Position numbers and translations under genes: made by a program
Notes under the pieces: generated by a model
Seen by the model: the letters and a program-made list of their open reading frames with translations, nothing else
Databases searched by the model: none
Told to the model about the DNA's origin: nothing
Assembly (NCBI GenBank): GCA_049520395.1
Contig: JBEKPV010000188.1
Coordinates: forward strand, 1 to 6,346
Reading direction: 5' to 3'
From: UBA1161 sp049520395
Lineage (GTDB): Bacteria > Planctomycetota > Phycisphaerae > Tepidisphaerales > Tepidisphaeraceae
Length of the DNA stretch: 6,346 bases
In this document: one piece after another, positions 1-5,451 of the stretch
Layout of the letters: each line of letters begins with the position of its first letter
How positions within the stretch are numbered: the stretch's first letter is position 1

Positions 1-312
1 GGAAATACGGGTCTGAACATCGAGGACCGCGGAAATGGAATTCAGCGTGTATTCGCGCGGCTTCTCCTGGTAATTGACAAACGATTCGGGGATGGCCGTC
101 TCGTCTTTTTGATCGCAAACCACCTCGATGGACTCGTCATCCACGACTCGGTTTACGCGCAGCGTGCCGGCTTCCAGCGGCTTCCAATCGAGAAACCGAA
201 CCAGCCAGCGCGGAGTGATCGCCCCGTATTGAGGCGGCGTCTTGGTGACGTTGGCAAGTTGAAATGCCGCCCGCTCGCCAAGAGTGTGATGAACCGAACC
301 GCCTTCTGCCAT
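1..312 (-). CDS. Family 2A encapsulin shell protein (SrpI-like), N-terminal part; 3' end beyond the window
   Basis: The reading frame stays open from an ATG at 312-310 to the left edge, giving 104 codons. Seen: the protein starts MAEGGSVHH, continues with LANVTKTPPQYGAITPRWL (residues 20-38), then RVNRVV (53-58), and later IPESFVNYQEKPREYTL (75-91) and AVLDVQTRIS (95-104). Known: the order TKTxPQ, then ITPRWLxxxLxW, then EAGxxRVNRV, then FVxYxExPREYxL, then VLDVxTR is typical of family 2A encapsulins such as cyanobacterial SrpI. These are HK97-fold proteins that self-assemble into a capsid-like cytosolic compartment and usually enclose a cysteine desulfurase, with a role in sulfur storage or metabolism. 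The continuous 2A-like sequence at residues 60-104 shows no sign of the cyclic-nucleotide-binding insert of family 2B, although that insert could start later. Start choice: a strong AAGGAG lies 7 nt upstream. The gene is divergent from the methyltransferase across a 221-bp control region. The cargo gene is not visible and would be expected to the left. Family assignment is firm; the 2A subfamily is likely, from remembered sequence patterns. Confidence 0.88.
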   Translation of the reverse strand, partial: MAEGGSVHHTLGERAAFQLANVTKTPPQYGAITPRWLVRFLDWKPLEAGTLRVNRVVDDESIEVVCDQKDETAIPESFVNYQEKPREYTLNSISAVLDVQTRIS

Positions 313-319
313 GATTTTT

Positions 320-325
320 CTCCTT
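320..325 (-). promoter_or_regulatory. Ribosome binding site of the encapsulin gene
   Basis: On the minus strand the sequence reads AAGGAG, 7 nt before the ATG at 312-310. It is a near-perfect Shine-Dalgarno match with good spacing and fixes the start of the encapsulin gene. It also overlaps the TTG at 324 that would be the farthest upstream start of the plus-strand methyltransferase frame, which makes that very early start unlikely. Confidence 0.8.
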
Positions 326-423
326 GCTCAAGACCGAACAATTTGCCTGCCGCCGACTTCCACGCGAACACGTCACGGTAAGATTCCGGGTTCTTTCACA
401 CAATGACAAAGAGGTCGATTGTC

Positions 424-490
424 TATTGGAATTGGCGCGTAACTCGCTATCGAACCGTAGGTTAGACTTGATACAATCCTATAGGAATTG
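424..490 (+). repeat. Near-direct repeat TAT(T/A)GGAATTG, two copies
   Basis: TATTGGAATTG at 424-434 and TATAGGAATTG at 480-490 agree at 10 of 11 positions and start 56 bp apart. A shorter inverted version, CAATCCTATA, lies at 475-484 and overlaps the second copy. One copy overlaps the start of the -24/-12 candidate and the other lies in the predicted leader. Recurring short motifs between two divergent genes usually mark binding sites of a regulator, but no named regulator is recognised. Confidence 0.4.
433..448 (+). promoter_or_regulatory. Candidate sigma-54 (-24/-12) promoter for the methyltransferase gene
   Basis: The sequence TGGCGCGTAACTCGCT matches the RpoN consensus TGGCACR-N4-TTGCW at 10 of 12 defined positions. 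The invariant GG (434-435) and GC (446-447) are separated by exactly 10 nt. Transcription would begin near 458-460, leaving about 75 nt of leader before the GTG at 534. A sigma-54 activator gene lies in the same window (3854-5419), which raises the plausibility. A GG-N10-GC pair alone is expected by chance about once or twice in a region this size, so this stays a candidate. Confidence 0.42.
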
Positions 491-491
491 T
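473..491. promoter_or_regulatory. Imperfect dyad between encapsulin and methyltransferase genes (operator or hairpin candidate)
   Basis: The sequence ACAATCCTATAGGAATTGT consists of arms ACAATCC and GG-A-ATTGT around a TATA centre, with one extra A (486) in the right arm. The inner CCTATAGG is a perfect 8-bp palindrome. It sits in the AT-rich control region between the divergent start codons and downstream of the -24/-12 candidate. It could be a repressor operator or, in the leader RNA, a 7-bp stem with one bulge and a TATA loop. Function is unknown. Confidence 0.35.
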
Positions 492-533
492 GTAGGTTCA
501 TGGGACGGCTCCGAATTAGGATACCCAAAGACG

Positions 534-1286
534 GTGGCGGAAGCTTATTCAAAACATTTTGAGGGCGACGATCGCGCCGCTGGGTACGAGAGCGGCGAAT
601 ATGCCCCAGGATCGTACGCCGAACTGCTTTGGCGAATAGAGCAGGACCAACTGCGCGCCGTCTTGGCCGAGTTGCGGATCGTCAAACCGCGAATCGACGC
701 GATGGACTTTGCGTCGGGAACGGGGCGCATCACCGCGATGCTTGAAGATCAAGTCGACGCAGTGACGGGAATCGAGATTTCCGAATCGATGTGCGAACTG
801 GCGCGCCGCAAATTGACTCGTGGCAAAATTCTTTGCAGGAATATCCTGGCGCCGGATGCCCAGGTCGAGGGCAAATACGATCTGATCACGGCATTTCGAT
901 TCTTCCTCAACGCGGAGCCGGAGTTGCGCGCCCCGGCGCTAATCGCGCTGAGAAATCGGCTGAGAGAGCGCGACAGCGCGCTGGTCTTCAACAACCACGG
1001 GAATCCGTGGAGCCACAAGCTGCTACTCTGGCCATACCACCGAATTCGCCGGTTGGGGAGAAAAAGAGTCACGACAGGAAATTATCTCTCGCATGGGCAG
1101 ATCATGGCGCTTCTGCAATCGGCCGGCTTGCGATTGGTTCGCGTCACGGGCTGTGGATTTTACAGCCCCAAAGTGGCGAAGATAGTGGGAGATAAACGGG
1201 CTGAGCGATGGGAAAGGCGCGCGGCGCAGCCAGGCTGGCGGAACCGATGGTGCGTCAATCAGATGTATGTGACCAAGCTCGCCTGA
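534..1286 (+). CDS. Class I SAM-dependent methyltransferase
   Basis: A predicted 250-residue cytosolic enzyme that transfers a methyl group from S-adenosylmethionine; the acceptor is not known. Seen: motif I is MDFASGTGR (residues 57-65), the form of the glycine-rich SAM loop. TGIEIS (78-83) follows, with E81 placed to bind the ribose hydroxyls. The motif IV region is YDLITAFRFFLNAEPE (115-130). The tail is VNQMYVTKLA. Size fits the family. Start choice: the frame is open back to a TTG at 324, but that codon lies in the encapsulin ribosome binding site, and 324-533 looks AT-rich and non-coding with promoter-like motifs. The GTG at 534 puts VAEAYSKHFEGD at the N-terminus, as expected for a domain starting just before SAM-binding helix one. 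Its ribosome binding site is weak (TTAGGA at 516-521, 12 nt away). TTG at 468 is an alternative. The gene ends 21 nt from the convergent kinase-glycosyltransferase gene. With that neighbour, a role in methylating a polysaccharide or lipid-linked sugar is reasonable but inferred. Confidence 0.85.
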   Translation: MAEAYSKHFEGDDRAAGYESGEYAPGSYAELLWRIEQDQLRAVLAELRIVKPRIDAMDFASGTGRITAMLEDQVDAVTGIEISESMCELARRKLTRGKILCRNILAPDAQVEGKYDLITAFRFFLNAEPELRAPALIALRNRLRERDSALVFNNHGNPWSHKLLLWPYHRIRRLGRKRVTTGNYLSHGQIMALLQSAGLRLVRVTGCGFYSPKVAKIVGDKRAERWERRAAQPGWRNRWCVNQMYVTKLA

Positions 1287-1307
1287 ACGAACGCGAGCCG
1301 CGGCTAT

Positions 1308-3677
1308 TCAGCAGGAGCTTCCGATGGAAATCGGTCGGCGACGCGCAAAAGATTCAACCGGCGCCGTTTCGGCGGGTTCGGCGGAGGTCGCAAGGTTTTT
1401 CGCGGGTGTGATACCGAAATGATTCAACGACTCGCGAAATCCCTGGACCGGATCTGCGGCGACCCGCCATGCCCGGAGCACCGCCGGCGCCGCGTACCGC
1501 ATTTTTTTGTACGCGCCGTCTTCGGTGATTTCGTGCATGGCGTCTGTGAGCACCTGGACATTGCCGGGCGAAATGATCAATCCGTTGACGCGATGTCGGA
1601 CCAATTCAACCGCCGCGCCAGTGACCGCCGTCGCGATCACCGCCAGGCCCGAAGCGACCGCCTCATTAATCACCAGCCCCCAAGGCTCGAATTCACTGGT
1701 GTGTACCAGGACATGGCAAGCGCGATAGCAGAGCGCCGTGTCGCTAAACTGCAAAAACCCGACGAATTTCACGCGGGACCGCAAATGCTCCGGAACTCGC
1801 CGGGCCAATTCGCGACGCAACGGCCCATCGCCGGCGATCACCAGGTCCCAGTCCGGAAGATCGCCCGCCTTGGCAACGAACGCGTCGATCGCAACGTCCA
1901 CACGCTTCAGATCGACGAGCCGCCCGCAAACGAGAAATCGCTTGCGCATCGGCTCCAGGCCGTGCTTGGCGAGGAACTCCGCGAGGCCAACGCGATCGAT
2001 TCTATCCAGCGCGTCGTAGTCCGGTTCATACGGAAACAGAAACTCGGGGAGGTCATGATCGCGATAAAGGCGGAAATACGCGCGGCCGCAAGTTCCCATC
2101 GGCATCAGGCCGGAGATCGATCTGAGCACCCAGCGAACGTAATGCCGCTTGGCGAAGCGAGTCACACCGCGAACGCGCGCGGCGGCGTAAACGTTGGAAT
2201 CTCCGGCCAGCAACACCGGTATGCCCCGCTTTCGCGCCCAGCGAATCAAAAGTAATCGGGTCAGGTCGTTGTAACCGAGAAGCACGATATACCGCACCTC
2301 GCGATCGACCACGAAATCCCGGATTTTCCTGAATAAGGGCGCCGATCTGAGGCCCAGCGGGCGGTTCATCTTCAGGTGCTGGTCCGGGAAAAAGACGGGG
2401 TGAAGATGCGAGCCGATGCTCATTTCCCAGGGCATGCTTGGCTTGGAAAGCGTGTGCGTGAAGATGTTATGGATGCACACTTCCGGAAGCTCATCGGCAA
2501 GTCGATTCAGCACATGAATGCGATAAGGCGTCGGCTCGTTCGAAATGATCGCGACATTCGGTTTAGCCGCGGATTGCAACGCCATGCCTTCGCGCATCCG
2601 AACACGCGAAACCTCCCGCTCCGCCGGGACTTGCGGCCAATGGCGCGCGATCATTCGCGCCGAGTGGCGACCCGTTGCGTGGAGGAAGATCAAAGCGGCG
2701 ATGACCTCGCGGCGATCCTCCTCCGTCGCGCCATCGATGAAAACTCGCGCGAACCGCCGTGTTTCGGACTCCGGGTTGCGAAGAATGCGCTTTTGCCGTG
2801 TGGAAAGATAATGGCCGATTTCATCCGTGCGCCGCGGACCGACTTCGCTGCTTTCCTCCCAGTCGATGACCCAGAGTTTTCCATCGGCGCGGGCGAGATT
2901 GTGGACGCCCAGATCACCGTGAACGCGCCCAACCCATGATCCGCGCGCGATCCATTTCGCGCATTCGGCATTGAATCCTTCGGAGGCGCTTTCCCGTCCG
3001 TCAAAATATCTCTTCCACCAATGCGTTTGGCGAATTTGAATCGGCTTGAGGAAAACCGGTGAACCCGGCAACTCCTTGAGGTGGTGTTTAAGCGTGTCCC
3101 ATTTTCCGGAAACCGGTCCAACGCCGTTGGGCAGGGCGCTGAGCAGGATGTAGCGATGGCCGCGAAAATCACCGTCGCCGAGAAGTGCGGGAACGGCGAA
3201 ACCCGCGGGAGGCCGGCCGCGAAAATGCGCAAGCGATTTCCCCTCGCGGGCGAGTTGTTCGTTATTGGATTGATCGAGCGCAAGTTTGACGAAGGCGACG
3301 GGCTGGCCCAAATGATTCAAAAGGTGAATGTAAAGTCGCTCGCGGCCGACCTGAGGCGGCCGGTGAATCACGGGGAAAAGATTCTCCCGATCGAGAACTT
3401 TCTGAAAATGTTCGATCAGCGCCGGGAAATCGAGATCGCCGATGAACTCCGCCGGAAGCGCCGATCTTCGCAACCAGAGCCGGTCGATGCGCAGAAAAAT
3501 CGCCGCCTGCAGAACTCTGCGAAAAATCCGGCGCTTGAAGCTGTAGATCGGATAACGCTTGATGCCGGCCCTGCGGAGCCGCTCATCGGACACCGGCACG
3601 GCCACCACCGGCCGAGACCGAAAATGGTAGACGAAGTACGGCTCCGACCGAGATTCTTGGCGTTCTCCAGGCAACAT
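1308..3677 (-). CDS. Two-domain protein: APH/kinase-like phosphotransferase fused to a family 4 glycosyltransferase
   Basis: A 789-residue protein. Residues 1-80 are rich in arginine and hydrophobic residues. Residues about 85-345 form a protein-kinase-like/aminoglycoside-phosphotransferase domain: FVKLAL gives the ATP lysine K131, LAREG the partner E145, VHGDLGVHN the catalytic loop (H253, D255, N260), and VIDWE the metal-binding D272. All key residues are present, so it looks active. Residues about 373-757 form a GT-B, CAZy GT4-type glycosyltransferase. It opens with NVAIISNEPTPYRI (374-387), then shows VCGRLVDLKR (583-592), VIAGDGPL (613-620), and EFEPWGLVINEA (662-673), where E664 and E672 make the EX7E motif that holds the sugar nucleotide. 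GT4 domains are usually separate proteins of about 370-400 residues, so this is a true fusion. No frameshift or good internal ribosome site is seen at M365. Start choice: ATG 3677 with GGGAGGG 9 nt upstream. It likely phosphorylates and glycosylates a glycan or lipid-linked precursor at the inner membrane; the substrate is unknown. Confidence 0.9.
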   Translation of the reverse strand: MLPGERQESRSEPYFVYHFRSRPVVAVPVSDERLRRAGIKRYPIYSFKRRIFRRVLQAAIFLRIDRLWLRRSALPAEFIGDLDFPALIEHFQKVLDRENLFPVIHRPPQVGRERLYIHLLNHLGQPVAFVKLALDQSNNEQLAREGKSLAHFRGRPPAGFAVPALLGDGDFRGHRYILLSALPNGVGPVSGKWDTLKHHLKELPGSPVFLKPIQIRQTHWWKRYFDGRESASEGFNAECAKWIARGSWVGRVHGDLGVHNLARADGKLWVIDWEESSEVGPRRTDEIGHYLSTRQKRILRNPESETRRFARVFIDGATEEDRREVIAALIFLHATGRHSARMIARHWPQVPAEREVSRVRMREGMALQSAAKPNVAIISNEPTPYRIHVLNRLADELPEVCIHNIFTHTLSKPSMPWEMSIGSHLHPVFFPDQHLKMNRPLGLRSAPLFRKIRDFVVDREVRYIVLLGYNDLTRLLLIRWARKRGIPVLLAGDSNVYAAARVRGVTRFAKRHYVRWVLRSISGLMPMGTCGRAYFRLYRDHDLPEFLFPYEPDYDALDRIDRVGLAEFLAKHGLEPMRKRFLVCGRLVDLKRVDVAIDAFVAKAGDLPDWDLVIAGDGPLRRELARRVPEHLRSRVKFVGFLQFSDTALCYRACHVLVHTSEFEPWGLVINEAVASGLAVIATAVTGAAVELVRHRVNGLIISPGNVQVLTDAMHEITEDGAYKKMRYAAPAVLRAWRVAADPVQGFRESLNHFGITPAKNLATSAEPAETAPVESFARRRPISIGSSC

Positions 3678-3686
3678 CAGGCGCTA

Positions 3687-3693
3687 CCCTCCC
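3687..3693 (-). promoter_or_regulatory. Ribosome binding site of the kinase-glycosyltransferase fusion
   Basis: On the minus strand the sequence is GGGAGGG, 9 nt before the ATG at 3677-3675. It is a strong Shine-Dalgarno match and supports this start over internal methionines. Confidence 0.7.
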
Positions 3694-3711
3694 GAGGCAT
3701 GCCACTCACTT

Positions 3712-3727
3712 GGCAACCCTCATGCCG
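3712..3727 (-). promoter_or_regulatory. Candidate sigma-54 (-24/-12) promoter for the kinase-glycosyltransferase gene
   Basis: Read on the minus strand, CGGCATGAGGGTTGCC matches TGGCACR-N4-TTGCW at 9 of 12 positions, with a perfect TTGC in the -12 element and exactly 10 nt between GG and GC. The start point would be near 3700-3702, about 25 nt before the coding start and just ahead of the ribosome binding site. The element is partly palindromic, so the plus strand also reads as a weaker match (TGGCA, then TGC, 8 of 12) pointing at the activator gene. The minus-strand reading is better. Confidence 0.45.
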
Positions 3728-3817
3728 CGATGGAAGGCCGCTTTTTGAGTCAGAAATAGGCATTCCTTCGTTTGAACCACGGAATTTCTAAAGATTTGGT
3801 TAAGCAACCGTTAGATG

Positions 3818-3834
3818 TCACGGATATTCTGTGA
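3818..3834. promoter_or_regulatory. Perfect gapped dyad TCACnGA-N3-TCnGTGA, likely regulator binding site
   Basis: The sequence TCACGGATATTCTGTGA has matching half sites TCACnGA and TCnGTGA around a 3-nt centre. Its centre (3826) lies about 125 bp upstream of the predicted start of the divergent kinase-glycosyltransferase transcript. That is the usual distance for a sigma-54 activator site, and it also lies 19 nt before the activator's own start codon. It could therefore serve for activation of the neighbour and for self-repression. In RNA it could form a 7-bp stem (one G-U pair) with a three-base loop, which would affect translation of the activator. Protein partner is inferred. Confidence 0.5.
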
Positions 3835-3853
3835 TAGAGTTGAGAGCTGAACC

Positions 3854-5419
3854 ATGAGCCTGATGTTGGACACATGGCGGGAAATTGGGAGAAATCTTGA
3901 GTTGGCGACGGCCTTGCGCCAGTTGATGCCGCGCTTGGCCGATGAGATTCCCGTTGCCATGATCCTGGTTCGGCATATCGATGTCGCGGGCGGCGGCGTC
4001 GAGACCATCGCTTTTGCCGCCACCGACCAAAACGCGGCGGCGCCCCCGGCGCGAAATCGGCAGCAGTCGCCGATAAACGCGGAGGTCATCGCCTGGTGTC
4101 GCCGGCAACAAGTCGTTCACTCCCTCACCGCGATCAAGGAGCTGGCGCTCCTCCCCTCATTGCCGGAGGGATTGCCCGGGCGAGGGATCGCGGTCGCGGG
4201 ACTTTGTCTCGAACAGGATCGCAATCCCGAAGTGGAACCGAAGCTCGGACTTTTGATTCTTCTGCCCAAGGATGGAGCGGATTTCACAGCCGGTCACCTC
4301 TCGCTCATTGGCGAACTGATCGAGCCGTTTTCCGTGGCGCTGGCGAACGATCATCACGTTCGGGAATTGAAGACCTTTCGCGAAGCCGCCGAGGCCGAGA
4401 ATCGAGCGCTGCTCACCCGCCTGCATCGGGAATCGGTCAGCGACACGATCGTCGGCGCGGAAAGCGGATTGGCGAGCGTGATGGAACGGGTCGAGCTGGT
4501 CGCGCGCTCTGAAGCGCCGGTGCTCATCCTGGGGGAGACGGGAACTGGGAAGGAAGTTGTCGCCCGAGCGATCCACAGCCGATCCAAGCGATCGCAGGGA
4601 CCGATGATCCGGGTCAATTGCGGCGCCATTCCTTCGGAACTGGTCGATTCGGAATTGTTCGGACACGAGCGCGGAAGTTTCACCGGCGCCGCCTCGACGC
4701 GCAAGGGATGGTTCGAGCGCGCCGATGGAGGGACGCTGTTTCTGGACGAAATCGGCGAACTGCCGTTGGCCGCCCAGGTGCGGCTGCTTCGCGTGCTCCA
4801 GGACGGCACTTTCGAGCGCGTCGGCGCTCAGACGGTTTTGACCGTGAATGTCCGCCTGATCGCGGCCACCCACAGCGACCTGCACGCGATGGTCCAGCAG
4901 CGCGCCTTTCGGGAAGATCTCTGGTATCGCATCAGCGTTTTTCCGATTCACTTGCCGACGCTTAGGGAGCGGCCCGGAGATATCGCGGCGATGACGACCC
5001 ATTTTGCCCTGAAATCGGCGCGGCGACTTGGACTTCCGCCGGCCCTTCCAACCCAGGACGATCTCACGTTGCTCGCGGCCTATTCCTGGCCCGGGAATGT
5101 GCGCGAACTCGCCAGCGTAATCGAGCGCGCGGCGATTCTCGGCAACGGGAAATATCTGGAGGTCGCCAAGGCGCTGGGCACGGGCATGACGGCGCAATCG
5201 CCCGCGCCGTCTCCGGCGGCTCAGCAGCCGCCACCCCAGACGTCGCTGGATCACCAGGCGTCGCGGCATATCGAATCGTCTCTGGCCGCTTGTCATGGGC
5301 GAATCGAAGGGCCCTTCGGCGCCGCCAAAATGCTTGGCATCAACCCGCACACACTTCGATCGCGCATGCGAAAACTTGGAATAGATTGGAAACGATTCCG
5401 CCCCGGTTCCCACGGATGA
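3854..5419 (+). CDS. Sigma-54 dependent transcriptional activator (GAF-like sensor, AAA+, Fis-type HTH)
   Basis: A 521-residue bacterial enhancer-binding protein that uses ATP hydrolysis to open promoters bound by RpoN polymerase. Seen: residues about 10-165 form a GAF-like sensor, assigned by position and pattern only. Residues 168-192 are a charged signalling helix. The AAA+ domain spans about 197-430, with Walker A GETGTGKE (227-234), the sigma-54 contact loop GSFTGA (274-279), Walker B TLFLDEIGEL (294-303), the sensor I region IAATHSDL (336-343), the arginine-finger segment FREDLWYRI (352-360), and sensor II WPGNVREL (412-419). A Pro/Ala/Gln-rich linker (about 443-468) leads to a Fis-type HTH (about 472-511) with GPFGAAKMLGINPHTLRSR. 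The single sensor and absent receiver domain suggest control by a small ligand or protein, as in FhlA/NorR-like proteins, rather than by phosphorylation. The GAFTGA loop carries Ser in place of Ala. Start ATG 3854 has a weak GAGAG 7 nt upstream. No other ATG start fits better. It probably regulates its neighbours. Confidence 0.96.
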   Translation: MSLMLDTWREIGRNLELATALRQLMPRLADEIPVAMILVRHIDVAGGGVETIAFAATDQNAAAPPARNRQQSPINAEVIAWCRRQQVVHSLTAIKELALLPSLPEGLPGRGIAVAGLCLEQDRNPEVEPKLGLLILLPKDGADFTAGHLSLIGELIEPFSVALANDHHVRELKTFREAAEAENRALLTRLHRESVSDTIVGAESGLASVMERVELVARSEAPVLILGETGTGKEVVARAIHSRSKRSQGPMIRVNCGAIPSELVDSELFGHERGSFTGAASTRKGWFERADGGTLFLDEIGELPLAAQVRLLRVLQDGTFERVGAQTVLTVNVRLIAATHSDLHAMVQQRAFREDLWYRISVFPIHLPTLRERPGDIAAMTTHFALKSARRLGLPPALPTQDDLTLLAAYSWPGNVRELASVIERAAILGNGKYLEVAKALGTGMTAQSPAPSPAAQQPPPQTSLDHQASRHIESSLAACHGRIEGPFGAAKMLGINPHTLRSRMRKLGIDWKRFRPGSHG

Positions 5420-5451
5420 CCGCGTCGTAACAAAACCCCACAGCGAGAGGT

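Noticed and set aside
337..352. Minus-strand CGGCAGGCAAATTGTT as a sigma-54 promoter for the encapsulin gene
   Set aside because: The invariant GC of the -12 element is GT, and the predicted start would fall in the ribosome binding site.
1296..1305. Palindrome AGCCGCGGCT between the two convergent genes, considered as a terminator
   Set aside because: As RNA it leaves only a 3-bp stem around CGCG and no T-tract follows on either strand.
1419..2255. Plus-strand open frame of 278 codons opposite the glycosyltransferase domain
   Set aside because: It lies antisense to the conserved GT4 domain, and its product shows no motif and a shadow-like composition.
2583..2585. Internal ATG (M365) as the start of a separate glycosyltransferase gene
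   Set aside because: The only purine-rich stretch (GAAGG) is too close to the ATG, and the frame is continuous with the kinase domain, so a fusion is the simpler reading.
2376..2939. Plus-strand open frame of 187 codons
   Set aside because: Shadow of the fusion gene, opposite the HGD catalytic loop region; no motif seen.
3081..3791. Plus-strand open frame of 236 codons opposite the kinase-like domain and reaching into the intergenic region
   Set aside because: It is antisense to the phosphotransferase domain and would cover the promoter region. No domain or ribosome binding site supports it.
4157..5413. Long minus-strand open frame of 418 codons opposite the activator gene
   Set aside because: It is antisense to the AAA+ activator, whose motifs are all intact. 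Its product is Arg/Gln/Pro-rich with no recognisable domain, as expected from a GC-rich shadow frame.
5420..5451. Gap between the convergent activator and membrane-protein genes, checked for a bidirectional terminator
   Set aside because: No stem of useful length and no T-run were found.
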